A DNA stretch of 64,000 nucleotides from Streptomyces shenzhenensis (GTDB lineage: Bacteria > Actinomycetota > Actinomycetes > Streptomycetales > Streptomycetaceae), in the NCBI RefSeq assembly GCF_021462265.1, contig NZ_JAJONF010000016.1:124001-188000 (forward strand), given 5' to 3'. A model generated the notes under the pieces. That model was given only the letters and a program-made list of their open reading frames with translations. It was not told the origin of the DNA and ran no database searches. Position numbers and translations under genes: made by a program. Positions 42,551 through 51,459 of this stretch are shown one piece after another (the first letter of the stretch is position 1; each line of letters opens with the position of its first letter).

Positions 42551-42598
42551 GCGGGTGCGCGGGGGCTGAGCGCGCGGTTCCTCGCGCCCCTTGGGTGG
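42551..42598. repeat. Streptomyces dispersed intergenic repeat
   Basis: GCGGGTGCGCGGGGGCTGAG followed by CGCGCGGTTCCTCGCGCCCC: the sort of GC-rich, partly palindromic unit (GCGCGG...CCGCGC) scattered widely downstream of Streptomyces genes. Here it follows the HAD gene and may help end transcription. Confidence 0.55.
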
Positions 42599-42625
42599 GA
42601 CCACTCACGCGTGTTCAAGAATTCT

Positions 42626-42714
<89 letters not shown>

Positions 42715-43016
42715 GGGTGGGCGGCCCACGCGAGAGCGACCATCGCGTGCTCGAAGCGGCCGCCCCGGGCAGCTACCCGGCGATCCGCCGCCGGCTGCCC
42801 TGACGGGAGCGGGACGTACTGTCGTGCATGGACATCGTCCGGCTCCTCTCCCCGTTTGCGGCGATGCAACGAGTGTGTCGTGGCGTTGAGTCGGGCGCCA
42901 TCGAATTAACCGGCGCCGACCGGGGCGCACCGTAAGGGCGCGGGGCCGTGTTCGGCATACGGCTGCCGCCGTGGGGGGCGCGGCCGGCCCCCACCGGCCC
43001 GCAGCCGAAGCACCGC

Positions 43017-43241
43017 CTACCGGCGCCACCACTTGCGCCGGCCCCTGCTGAAGAACCACCCCGCCGGCGGCTCGTCCGATCTCCACGGCTGGGGTTCCGG
43101 CGCCTCGGCCCGCCACTTCGCGGCAAGCATCCGCGCCCGCGCGGACGGCTCCGCCGCCCCCGCGGACCGTATGAACTCCTCGTCCAGCGCCACGCCGTCC
43201 CAGTCCCCGTCGGCGTCGGCGTCCCGGAAGCCCTCAGCCAT
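43017..43241 (-). CDS. small conserved Streptomyces protein of unknown function
   Basis: 74 residues, MAEGFRDADADGDWDGVALDEEFIRSAGAAEPSARARMLAAKWRAEAPEPQPWRSDEPPAGWFFSRGRRKWWRR. Acidic N-terminal half, one amphipathic helix (EEFIRSAGAAEPSARARMLAAKW), basic/Trp-rich C-terminus. AGAGGA lies before ATG 43241. The charge split suggests a protein- or membrane-binding adapter, but no function is known. Confidence 0.75.
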   Translation of the reverse strand: MAEGFRDADADGDWDGVALDEEFIRSAGAAEPSARARMLAAKWRAEAPEPQPWRSDEPPAGWFFSRGRRKWWRR

Positions 43242-43320
43242 CCCCGTTCCTCTCCACAGAACGTCCCCTTTGCCCAGTGTGCCCGGGCGCAGATGAAGCC
43301 CCTGTCAACAAAGCGGGCGT

Positions 43321-44040
43321 CTACTCCTCGCCCGCCAGCGTCAGCGAGCGCAGCTTCTGGCCGGCGTACCAGGTGGCCAGGACGGTCACCACGACCAGCA
43401 GCACCGTGCCCGTCGTCAGAGACACGTCGGACGTGACCAGGTCACCGCCGGTCACCTTGTGGGCGACCGCCAGGGACCACTGCTGGACGCTCAGCGTCCG
43501 TGCCCCCGGGACCAGGGAGCCGAACAGGGCCTCCCAGACCAGGGCGTAGACGAGTCCGAAGACCACGGCGTGCCGGGACACCGTCCCGAGGAGCAGGAAG
43601 AGCGCGGCGTAGGCGATGGAGGCGACCAGCGCGGCGACCGTGTAGGCGACGGCGATCTGCTGGCCGTTGCCGTTGAGGATGAAGCCCGCGACCAGGGTAG
43701 GCAGGGCCGAGAAGACCATCGTCACGGCGATCGCCACGATCAGCTTGGTGAGGATGATCGTCGGCCGTTTGACCGGCTTGGACAGCAGGTACACCACCGA
43801 GCCGTCGTCGATCTCCGGGCCGATCGCACCCGTGCCGGCGATGACGCCGATGATCGGCACCATGGTCGCGAGGGCGAGGCCGCCGAGCAGGTCGGCGGCC
43901 GTCTGGTCGTCCGCTCCGGCCAGGCCGCGGACGACGACGGAGATCGCGATCAGCAGCATGGGCAGTGCGCCCAGGATGAGGGCCCGGCGCCGGCCGAGCA
44001 GGGCCCGGTAGGTGAGTCGGGCGACTGTGGGGTCGTACAT
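43321..44040 (-). CDS. ABC transporter permease, ABC-2 type
   Basis: 239 residues from ATG 44040 (GGAGG seven bases upstream). Six hydrophobic segments can be seen (about 19-38, 51-68, 91-125, 133-155, 160-180, 212-232), with the conserved amphipathic cue EIDDGSVVYLLSKPVKRPTIILTK after helix 2. It is last in an operon of two ATPases and two permeases on the minus strand. The pair 44051/43321 makes one exporter half. Substrate unknown. Confidence 0.9.
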   Translation of the reverse strand: MYDPTVARLTYRALLGRRRALILGALPMLLIAISVVVRGLAGADDQTAADLLGGLALATMVPIIGVIAGTGAIGPEIDDGSVVYLLSKPVKRPTIILTKLIVAIAVTMVFSALPTLVAGFILNGNGQQIAVAYTVAALVASIAYAALFLLLGTVSRHAVVFGLVYALVWEALFGSLVPGARTLSVQQWSLAVAHKVTGGDLVTSDVSLTTGTVLLVVVTVLATWYAGQKLRSLTLAGEE

Positions 44041-44050
44041 CTTCGGCCTC

Positions 44051-44962
44051 CTACGCCGCGACCAGATACGAGAACACGGATTCGAGGGACTCGTCGGACG
44101 GCGAGACCGTGAGCAGCCGGATGCCGTGGTCGCGGGCGACCCTGGGCAGCAGCGTGGTGAAACGGCCGAAGTCGACGGCCTGGATGCGCAACGCGCCCTC
44201 GGCGAGGTCCACTTCGATGCCCGAGGTGGACGGGTCCGCGATGAGGGCGGCCGCGAGGGCGCGGTCGTCACTGGAGCGGACCAGGTAGCGGTGCGGGCGG
44301 TCGGTCATCAGGCGGCGGATCTTGCGGAAGTCGCCGCTGGCCGCGTGCCGTCCGGCGACCACGACCTCGATGTGCCAGGCGAGTTGCTCGACCTCTTCGA
44401 GGATGTGGGAGGAGAACAGGACCGTGCGGCCCTCGTCGCCCATGCGCCGCAGCAGTTCCATGAGCTGCATGCGCTGACGCGGGTCCATGCCGTTGAAGGG
44501 CTCGTCGAGGAGGAGCAGGGACGGCTCGTGGACGAGGGCGGACGCCATCTTCACGCGCTGGCGCATGCCCTTGGAGTACGTCGAGATCTTGCGGTCCTGC
44601 GCGTCCTCCATCTCGACCGTGGCGAGGGCCTTCTGAGCGGCCCTGGCGCCGAGGCCGTGCAACTCGGCGTTGGCCACGACGAACTCGCGGCCGGTGAGGA
44701 AGTCGTACATCGCCTCCCGCTCGGGGACGATGCCGATGTGCTTGTAGATGGCCTCGTTGCGCCAGGTCGGCTGCCCGTCGAGGGTGACCGTGCCGGTGGA
44801 GGGAGCCAGGAAGCCGCCCATCATGTTGATGAGGGTGGACTTGCCGGCGCCGTTGGGGCCGAGGAGGCCGGTGACGCCGGGGCCGATGGTCATGGTGATG
44901 TCGTTGACGGCGACCACGTTGCCGAACCAGCGGGAGACGTGGTCGATGGAGAGCGTGGTCAC
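44051..44962 (-). CDS. ABC transporter ATP-binding protein
   Basis: 303 residues from GTG 44962, overlapping the stop of the preceding permease (GTGA). Walker A GPNGAGKST, signature YSKGMRQRVKMA, Walker B LLLLDEPFNGMD and the switch His in SSHILEEVE. A C-terminal extra domain of about 80 residues (RYLVRSSDDRALAAALI...) is usual in ABC-2 exporter ATPases. It energises export with the flanking permeases. Confidence 0.94.
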   Translation of the reverse strand: MTTLSIDHVSRWFGNVVAVNDITMTIGPGVTGLLGPNGAGKSTLINMMGGFLAPSTGTVTLDGQPTWRNEAIYKHIGIVPEREAMYDFLTGREFVVANAELHGLGARAAQKALATVEMEDAQDRKISTYSKGMRQRVKMASALVHEPSLLLLDEPFNGMDPRQRMQLMELLRRMGDEGRTVLFSSHILEEVEQLAWHIEVVVAGRHAASGDFRKIRRLMTDRPHRYLVRSSDDRALAAALIADPSTSGIEVDLAEGALRIQAVDFGRFTTLLPRVARDHGIRLLTVSPSDESLESVFSYLVAA

Positions 44963-45867
44963 AGTCCCACCTTCTTGTAGCGGCGCAGCAGAAGGCCGTA
45001 GCAGGCGGCGATGAGGCCGACGATGACAAGCAGGTACACCGCGCCCTGGCCGTGGGAGGGCCCGTGGCCGCCCGGGAAGGCGCTGGTGCCGCCGAGGAGG
45101 GCGCTGCTCACGCCGCCGATCAGGGTGACCGGCGAGAACAGGCCGATCCACGGGACGGCACCGGTGCTGTCCTGGGCGTCGGCGATGGCCTGGAGGGTGG
45201 AGACCGCGCCGTAGGAGATGGTCAGGACGGCGATCACGGCGGCGATGCCGAAGCCGCGGCGCGGGGTGACCGCCGCGATGACCAGCCCGATGCCGGCGAA
45301 GAGGAGGGACAGCAGGGCCACCGAGAGCAGTCCCTGGCCGAACCCCTTGGTCTGGTGGGCGAAGTCCATCTTGGAGAGCAGGGCCCCCACGTACAGCACG
45401 ACCAGCGGGGCGCCGGTGAGGATGAACATCGCGGAGGCCAGGGCCGCGAACTTGGCCTGGACGTAGTCGGCGGTCTCGATGGGCCGCGAGAAGTACAGCG
45501 GGATGGTCTTGAAGCGCAGGTCGCGGGAGACGGCCTGGGGCGCCTGGGAGGCGACGTACAGGCTGATGACGGCCTGCATGATGATCGCGTACCGCGTGTA
45601 GGACACCGGCAGGTCGTGCGCCTTGGTGGCGACGGCGACGGCGACCATGATGGCCGCCGGCACGCACATCACCGCGAAGAGCAGCATCGGCAGCGCCTTG
45701 GACTTCACCGAGCGGCCGAGGCCGTAGGAGCCGCGCAGGGTCTGCGAGTAGAGGGACAGGCGGGCGTACGCGCGGCCGAGGCGCGGGCCGTCGTAGCCGC
45801 GGTAGCCGATGTCGTGGATTCGGGACTGGTCACCCGCGGGGGTGGCCAGGGGATGCTCAACCGCCAT
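44959..45867 (-). CDS. ABC transporter permease, ABC-2 type
   Basis: 302 residues from ATG 45867, GGAGG nine bases upstream. Six hydrophobic segments, with the cue DLRFKTIPLYFSRPIETADYVQAKF after the second, a pattern like that in the other permease (SKPVKRPTII). Start overlaps the end of the upstream ATPase by 11 bases. It forms one transporter with one or both ATPases. Confidence 0.92.
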   Translation of the reverse strand: MAVEHPLATPAGDQSRIHDIGYRGYDGPRLGRAYARLSLYSQTLRGSYGLGRSVKSKALPMLLFAVMCVPAAIMVAVAVATKAHDLPVSYTRYAIIMQAVISLYVASQAPQAVSRDLRFKTIPLYFSRPIETADYVQAKFAALASAMFILTGAPLVVLYVGALLSKMDFAHQTKGFGQGLLSVALLSLLFAGIGLVIAAVTPRRGFGIAAVIAVLTISYGAVSTLQAIADAQDSTGAVPWIGLFSPVTLIGGVSSALLGGTSAFPGGHGPSHGQGAVYLLVIVGLIAACYGLLLRRYKKVGL

Positions 45868-46828
45868 GGACGGTCGCCTCCTTCCGCTGCTCGTCACTGC
45901 TGGTGAAGACCTCGGAGATGTGGTGCCGGCGCTGCTCCATGCGCACCAGGCCGAGGCCGAGGTCGGCGACGACGTCGCGGACGAGGTCGTACGTCTCCTC
46001 GCCCTGCGCGGTGAGCAGCAGGATGCGGCCGGCGCCGGGGAGGCCGCCGCCCTCGTTGTCCGTGTCCACCCCGCGTGCCTGGAGCGCTTCGCGCACCGCG
46101 CGGTTGCCGTCCGGGTGTTCGTCGCTGTCGGTGACCTCGATGGCGAGGGTGGTCGTGGACTGGGTGAAGTCGGTGGTGGAGCTGGAGCGCAGCAGCTTGC
46201 CGCCGTCGACGACGACCACGTGGTCGCAGGTGCGTTCCAGTTCCCCGAGCAGGTGCGAGGTGACCAGGACCGAGATGCCGAAGTCGGTGTGGATGCGGCG
46301 GATCAGGCCGAGCATCTCGTCGCGGCCGACCGGGTCGAGGCCGTTGGTCGGCTCGTCGAGGAAGACCAGCTGCGGGTCGTGCACCAGGGCCTGGGCGAGC
46401 TTCACGCGCTGCTTCATGCCGGTCGAGTAGCCGCCGATGGGGCGGTACCGCTCCTCGTAGAGGCCGACGTGGCGCAGGGTGTCTGCGGTGCGCTCGCGGG
46501 CGGCGGTGGGCGGCAGGCCGGACATGCGGGCCATGTGCACGACGAACTCGGTGGCCGAGACGTCGGGCGGCAGGCAGTCGTGCTCCGGCATGTAGCCCAC
46601 GCGCTCGCGGATGGCGGCGCCCTTGGTCGCGACGTCGAGGCCGAGCACTTCGGCGCGGCCCTCGGTCGCTGGGGACAGACCCAGCAGGATCTTGATCAGG
46701 GTGGATTTGCCGGCGCCGTTGGCTCCGACGAGTCCGGTCACACCGGCTCCGATGTCCACGGACAGCCGGTCGAGCGCGGTCACCCGGGGGAACCGCTTGC
46801 TCAGGCTTTCGGTCGCGATCACAGTCAC
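45857..46828 (-). CDS. ABC transporter ATP-binding protein, first gene of the operon
   Basis: 323 residues from GTG 46828. Walker A GANGAGKST, signature YSTGMKQRVKLAQ, Walker B LVFLDEPTNGLD, switch His in TSHLLGELE, and a C-terminal domain of about 100 residues. It heads the four-gene unit (ATPase, permease, ATPase, permease), which probably makes two related exporters or one heteromeric one. No regulator gene adjoins, and a single DnaA box lies about 120 bases upstream. Confidence 0.94.
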   Translation of the reverse strand: MTVIATESLSKRFPRVTALDRLSVDIGAGVTGLVGANGAGKSTLIKILLGLSPATEGRAEVLGLDVATKGAAIRERVGYMPEHDCLPPDVSATEFVVHMARMSGLPPTAARERTADTLRHVGLYEERYRPIGGYSTGMKQRVKLAQALVHDPQLVFLDEPTNGLDPVGRDEMLGLIRRIHTDFGISVLVTSHLLGELERTCDHVVVVDGGKLLRSSSTTDFTQSTTTLAIEVTDSDEHPDGNRAVREALQARGVDTDNEGGGLPGAGRILLLTAQGEETYDLVRDVVADLGLGLVRMEQRRHHISEVFTSSDEQRKEATVHGG

Positions 46829-46944
46829 GCCCTAGACGGTAGTGACCCGGGCCACTGCGGTCGTCAGACCTCGGAGCAGTCTTCTCGTCAGACTCCAGTA
46901 TTACGGGGCCCTAGGGGAACCCCCTCCTTGAGAGCTACGCAGAG

Positions 46945-46953
46945 TTATCCACA
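46945..46953. promoter_or_regulatory. single perfect DnaA box
   Basis: TTATCCACA in the gap between the divergent ABC operon and the hydrolase genes. Isolated, so alone of small weight, but it lies between the two clusters at 39957-40270 and 49655-49708. Confidence 0.5.
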
Positions 46954-47046
46954 GGCCGCAACACGTCTATTGACGTCACCTCTAACGACTGTCACATTCG
47001 CCAGTGTCAAGTTACGGGCACGTACCGCAGTCGACGGGACGAGGGA

Positions 47047-47295
47047 TTGACGACGGCAGTGGCATCGAAGGAAGAACGCGGCACGGAGCTCCAGAGTTTC
47101 CGGCGCCGCCGGCCACCGCGCCTCTTCGGATCCGGTGCCCGGTTGCCGGCGGTCGGACGACACCTCGGCTTCAGGGGCACGGGCGCCGAGTCCGGGGAGA
47201 TCCTCGTGGTCACCGGCTCCCGGGACCCCGAGCAGCGCGCCTACGGGCCGGACGACGATCTGCCGCACCCGCGGCGCTGGGCGGAGGACAGGTGA
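47047..47295 (+). CDS. short protein coupled to the hydrolase-SDR gene
   Basis: 82 residues from TTG 47047 (GTG 47059 is another option). Basic in the middle (SFRRRRPPRLFGSG), ending PEQRAYGPDDDLPHPRRWAEDR. Its stop overlaps the GTG of the next gene (GTGA), which argues that it is translated. It may be the tail of a formerly larger protein. I recognise no domain. Confidence 0.5.
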   Translation: MTTAVASKEERGTELQSFRRRRPPRLFGSGARLPAVGRHLGFRGTGAESGEILVVTGSRDPEQRAYGPDDDLPHPRRWAEDR

Positions 47296-49052
47296 CGGAC
47301 ATCGAAGGCGCGCGCGAGCGACGGGTGCGTACGGGCGGCGTCGACCTGTGCGTGGCGGAGCTGGGCGACCCGGCGGCCCCGACGGTCGTCCTCGTGCACG
47401 GCTACCCGGACAGCAAGGAAGTGTGGTCCCAGGTCGCGGCCCGGCTCGCCGCCCGCTTCCACGTCGTCCTGTACGACGTCCGCGGCCACGGCCGCTCCAC
47501 CGCCCCGAAGCCGCTGCGCGGCGGCTTCACCCTCGCCAAGCTCACGGACGACTTCCTGGCGGTGATCGACGAGGTCAGCCCGGACCGCCCGGTGCACCTC
47601 GTCGGCCACGACTGGGGCTCGGTGCAGTCCTGGGAGTTCGTCACGGTGGGGCGCACTCAGGGCCGGATCGCCTCGTTCACGTCGATGTCCGGGCCGTCCC
47701 TGGACCACTTCGGACACTGGATCAACGCGCGCGTGCGACACCCCACGCCCCGGCGGGTGGGCCAGCTCCTCGGCCAGGGCGCCAGGTCCTGGTACGTGTA
47801 CCTGCTGCACACCCCCGCCCTGCCCGAACTGGCCTGGCGCGGCCCCCTCGGCAAGGCCTGGCCGGGGATCCTGCGACGGTCCGAGAAGCTGCCCGCAGGG
47901 AACTACCCGACGGCCTCCCTGCCCTCCGACGCGGCACACGGCGCCTGGCTGTACCGCGACAACGTACGGGCCCGGCTGCGCCGCCCGCGCGAGGACGCGT
48001 ACGCGCACGCGCCCGTGCAGCTCATCACGCCCCTCGGCGACGCGTTCCTCTCCGAGCGGCTCTACGACGACCTGGCGCGCTGGGTGCCCCGGCTCACCCG
48101 CCGCACCCTGCCCGACAAGCACTGGATCCCACGCACCCGGCCGGACCAGGTGGCGTCCTGGATCGATGAGTTCGTGATGTCGGTGGAGGACGGCCGGGCG
48201 GCGGAGCCGAAGCCCGCCGACCGTCATGCCCAGCGGTTCGGGGGCCAGTTGGTCCTGGTCACCGGCGCGGGCAGCGGCATCGGGCGGGCGACGGCGCTCG
48301 CGTTCGCGGAGGCGGGCGCGCGGGTGGTGGCGGTGGACCGGGACGCGGAGACGGCCGCCCGTACCGCCGAGCTGTCCCGGCAGGCCGGCGCGGCGGACGC
48401 GTGGGCCGAGACCGCCGACGTCTCCGACGAGCAGGCCATGGAGAAGCTCGCGGAGAAGGTCCACCGCGAGTACGGCGTCCTGGACGTGCTGGTCAACAAC
48501 GCCGGCATCGGCCTGTCGGGATCCTTCTTCACGACGACGACGGAGGACTGGCGCCAGGTCCTGGACGTCAACCTCTGGGGTGTCATCCACGGTTGCCGCC
48601 TCTTCGGCGCCCGGATGGCGGAACGCGCCCAGGGCGGCCACATCGTGAACGTCGCCTCGGCCGCCGCGTACCAGCCCTCGCGCGCCCTGCCCGCCTACAG
48701 CACCTCCAAGGCGGCGGTCCTGATGCTGTCCGAGTGCCTGCGCGCCGAACTCGCCCCCCAGCGCGTCGGGGTGACGGCGATCTGCCCAGGCTTCATCAAC
48801 ACCAACATCACATCGACGGCCCGCTTCACCGGGGTCGACGAGGAAGAACAACGACGCCGGCAGAAGCGCTCCGCCCGGCTGTACGGCCTGCGCAACTACC
48901 CCCCGGAGAAAGTGGCTTCGGCGATCCTGGAGGCGGTGGCGCACAACCGCGCGGTGGTGCCGGTGACTCCGGAGGCACGGGGGATGCGAGTGCTGTCACG
49001 GCTGGCGCCGGGGGTTGCGCGGCGAATCGCAAGAATGGAGCCGAAGTTGTAG
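47292..49052 (+). CDS. alpha/beta hydrolase - short-chain dehydrogenase fusion
   Basis: 586 residues from GTG 47292. The N-terminal half (about 10-300) is an epoxide-hydrolase-like alpha/beta hydrolase: oxyanion HGYPDSKEVW, nucleophile Asp in GHDWGSVQ, and a C-terminal His in PDKHWIPRT. The second half (about 315-586) is an SDR: cofactor loop TGAGSGIG, NNAG, catalytic Ser (NVASAAA), Tyr and Lys in YSTSKAA. The two halves might act in turn on one xenobiotic or lipid substrate, such as ester or epoxide opening followed by alcohol oxidation. Coupled to the short gene upstream. Confidence 0.92.
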   Translation: MTDIEGARERRVRTGGVDLCVAELGDPAAPTVVLVHGYPDSKEVWSQVAARLAARFHVVLYDVRGHGRSTAPKPLRGGFTLAKLTDDFLAVIDEVSPDRPVHLVGHDWGSVQSWEFVTVGRTQGRIASFTSMSGPSLDHFGHWINARVRHPTPRRVGQLLGQGARSWYVYLLHTPALPELAWRGPLGKAWPGILRRSEKLPAGNYPTASLPSDAAHGAWLYRDNVRARLRRPREDAYAHAPVQLITPLGDAFLSERLYDDLARWVPRLTRRTLPDKHWIPRTRPDQVASWIDEFVMSVEDGRAAEPKPADRHAQRFGGQLVLVTGAGSGIGRATALAFAEAGARVVAVDRDAETAARTAELSRQAGAADAWAETADVSDEQAMEKLAEKVHREYGVLDVLVNNAGIGLSGSFFTTTTEDWRQVLDVNLWGVIHGCRLFGARMAERAQGGHIVNVASAAAYQPSRALPAYSTSKAAVLMLSECLRAELAPQRVGVTAICPGFINTNITSTARFTGVDEEEQRRRQKRSARLYGLRNYPPEKVASAILEAVAHNRAVVPVTPEARGMRVLSRLAPGVARRIARMEPKL

Positions 49053-49654
49053 CGGGTCGTGGTCCAACTGCGGGTCGGCCGAGGGCTGGTCGCACTGGAA
49101 CCGGCCGACGGCGACCCCGGCTCCGTCCTCGTCCAGACCCCCACGAGCTGCCCGTGGCACCGCAGTTGTACACGGCCAGAGGGCCCTGTCCGAGTTCGCC
49201 GGGCATCTGGTGGAGTTGAGGGTTCAGCCGTGCACATCGCCCCGCGTTTGGCGGAGTTCACCACCGAGCACGTCTTCGCCCACCACCTCGACGACTGAGC
49301 CCGCCGACCCGAGGCCGGCCCGTTCGAAACGGCCTCGCTCGTACGCCGCCTTCGCCCCCGGCCCAGCAGCCGGATGGATGCCGAACTTGTCCGTGCCATA
49401 CGTCTGTTCGCGACCCACGAGGCGCGCCGGTGCCTCGGCGCGGGGGAGCCGCCGAAAACGCCGGACGCGACGCGTTCGGTGCCTCTCCCGCCAACACAAC
49501 TCAGGCCGTACGACGCTTCGTTGTCCTGGCACGCGTCGCGGAGTCCGTCGCGGTCGCATCCGAACGCGAGGCAAGGGCAAGGCATTTGGACGCCCGCACC
49601 GCAGATCACCGCCCTGTTAACGATCTTGACGAAACACCCTGAATCGCCCAGCAC
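49053..49654. other. degenerate region, likely gene remnants
   Basis: About 600 bases with Streptomyces-like codon bias only in short pieces: LRVGRGLVALEPADGDPGSVLVQ near 49062-49130, APRLAEFTTEHVFAHHLDD near 49240-49297, and LVRAIRLFATHEARRCLG near 49380-49440. Pieces lie in different frames and none has a ribosome site. It looks like eroded coding sequence rather than an active gene. Confidence 0.5.
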
Positions 49655-49708
49655 TTGTCCACAACTTCGCCAATTTCCTTGTGGATAACCGCACTTGGTT
49701 GTGGATCA
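49655..49708. promoter_or_regulatory. second DnaA-box cluster, upstream of kptA
   Basis: TTGTCCACA (49655-49663) and TGTGGATAA (49680-49688) are perfect, inverted to one another; TGTGGATCA (49700-49708) has one mismatch. Three boxes within 54 bases, just before the kptA start region. TTGTCCACA is the form preferred in Streptomyces. Confidence 0.75.
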
Positions 49709-49763
49709 AACCCGCGGAGAAAAATATCTGCGTGATCCGCGTCTCGCCCGGCACGCTGGTGGC

Positions 49764-50339
49764 ATGAACGCGAGACACAACGAAGGAGCACAGAGCGAGC
49801 GGCGCACCGTGAAGGTGTCGAAGTACCTCTCGAAACACCTGCGCCACCAGCCCGAACGCATCGGGCTCAGCCTGGACGCAGCGGGCTGGGTGGAGATCGA
49901 CACGCTGCTCGCGGCGGCAGCGGCACACGGCTTCCCGATCACCCGCGAGGAACTGGACCACGTCGTCGCCGCCAACGACAAGCAGCGGTTCGCGATCGAA
50001 GGCACCCGGATCCGCGCCAGCCAGGGCCACACCATCGATGTCGACCTCGGACTGCCCCCGGCGACCCCGCCGCCGTACCTCTACCACGGCACCGTCGCAC
50101 GGAACCTGGACGCGATCCGGAGCACGGGCCTCAGGCCGATGAACAGGCACGACGTGCATCTGTCGGCGGACCGGGAGACCGCGACGCGGGTCGGTGCCCG
50201 GCGCGGGCGCCCGATCGTGCTGTCGGTCGACGCGGGCGCGATGCACCGGGACGGGCACGTCTTCCACATCAGCGCGAACGGGGTGTGGCTGACACAGGCC
50301 GTACCGCCGCGCTACCTGCGCTTCCCTGAGCCGCACTGA
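49764..50339 (+). CDS. kptA: RNA 2'-phosphotransferase (Tpt1/KptA)
   Basis: 191 residues from ATG 49764. KptA/Tpt1 features: N-terminal VKVSKYLSKHLRHQPERIGLSLDAAGWVEIDTLL, then DKQRFAIEGTRIRASQGHTIDVDLGL, the core PPYLYHGTVARNLDAIRSTGLRPMNRHDVHLSADRETA and VLSVDAGAMHRDGHVFHISANGVWLT. The Arg-His-Arg-Arg set of the family is present. It transfers the 2'-phosphate of RNA to NAD+, and in bacteria its substrate is uncertain, possibly RNA repair or ADP-ribosylation. Confidence 0.94.
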   Translation: MNARHNEGAQSERRTVKVSKYLSKHLRHQPERIGLSLDAAGWVEIDTLLAAAAAHGFPITREELDHVVAANDKQRFAIEGTRIRASQGHTIDVDLGLPPATPPPYLYHGTVARNLDAIRSTGLRPMNRHDVHLSADRETATRVGARRGRPIVLSVDAGAMHRDGHVFHISANGVWLTQAVPPRYLRFPEPH

Positions 50340-50421
50340 CCCAGCCGCCCACGGTGACCGTTCCTCCCCCTGCCGGTGACCGTTTCGTCCGCTGACAGCG
50401 GGTCCCCTTAGTCTCGGACCC

Positions 50422-51327
50422 ATGAGTCTGCGTCTGAGCACCGTGATCCTCCCGTACCGCCGCTGGAGCGAGGGCGGCCGTTCCGCCTGGACGCGCGCGG
50501 AGGAGCTGGGCTTCCACACCGCGTACACGTACGACCACCTGTCCTGGCGCGTCCCGTTCCGCGACGGCCCGTGGTTCGGTGCGATACCGACCCTGACCGC
50601 CGCCGCCTCCGTCACCGAACGGATGCGGCTGGGCACTCTGGTCACCTCGCCGAACTTCCGGCATCCGGTGACGCTCGCCAAGGAGTTGATCTCCCTCGAC
50701 GACGTCTCCGACGGCCGGGTGACCCTCGGCATCGGCGCCGGCGGCACCGGCTTCGACGCCACCGCCCTGGGCCAGGAGCCGTGGACTCCGCGGGAGCGGG
50801 CCGACCGGTTCGCGGAGTTCGTGGCGCTGCTCGACCAACTGCTCACCGAGGATGCCGTGACCTACCAGGGCGGGTTCTACTCAGCCGCCGAGGCACGCAA
50901 CATCCCGGGCTGCGTGCAGCGGCCCCGGCTGCCCTTCGCGGTGGCCGCCACCGGCCCGCGCGGGCTGAAGCTGGCCGCGCGGTACGGCCAGGCGTGGGTG
51001 ACCACCGGCGACCCGAAGCTGTACGAGACGGGCACGCCCGAGCAGTCGTTCGAGGCACTGCGCGGACAGCTGGGCAAACTCGTCGAGACCTGCGCGGCGG
51101 CCGGCCGGGACGCCTCGGAGCTGGACAAGGTCCTGCTGACGGGGTTCACCCCGGACCGTGGCCGTCCGCTGGAATCCCTGGACGCCTTCGTGGACTTCGC
51201 GGGCCGTTACCGGGAACTGGGCTTCACCGAGCTGGTGATCCACTGGCCCGTCCCGGACTCGGTGTTCGCGGCCGAGGAGAAGGTCTTCGAGCTGATCGCC
51301 ATGGAGGCCCTGGCCCAGCTGGGCTGA
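50422..51327 (+). CDS. LLM-class flavin-dependent oxidoreductase
   Basis: 301 residues. Luciferase-like TIM barrel: RLSTVILPYRRWSEGGRSAWTRAEELGFHTAYTYDHLSW, MRLGTLVTSPNFRHPVTLAKELISLDDVSDGRVTLGIGAGGTGFD and RPRLPFAVAATGPRGLKLAARYGQAWVT. Such enzymes use reduced FMN or coenzyme F420; F420 use is common in Streptomyces but cannot be told from these motifs. No adjacent partner. Confidence 0.9.
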   Translation: MSLRLSTVILPYRRWSEGGRSAWTRAEELGFHTAYTYDHLSWRVPFRDGPWFGAIPTLTAAASVTERMRLGTLVTSPNFRHPVTLAKELISLDDVSDGRVTLGIGAGGTGFDATALGQEPWTPRERADRFAEFVALLDQLLTEDAVTYQGGFYSAAEARNIPGCVQRPRLPFAVAATGPRGLKLAARYGQAWVTTGDPKLYETGTPEQSFEALRGQLGKLVETCAAAGRDASELDKVLLTGFTPDRGRPLESLDAFVDFAGRYRELGFTELVIHWPVPDSVFAAEEKVFELIAMEALAQLG

Positions 51328-51459
51328 ACAGCGTGGACGTGCCGCCCGGCTGGGCGGCACAGCCGAACAGGGCGGCGGTAGGCGCGGCGTGGAGTCGTCT
51401 GTGTCTCATCTGTGCGCACGCCCGCCCGGTCGTGCGGGCATATGCGCGAGAATGGCGCG

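Noticed and set aside
48896..49654. Minus-strand open frame of about 250 codons across the degenerate region
   Set aside because: It overlaps the end of the hydrolase-SDR gene, shows no domain and no ribosome site; the stretch looks like eroded plus-strand coding sequence.
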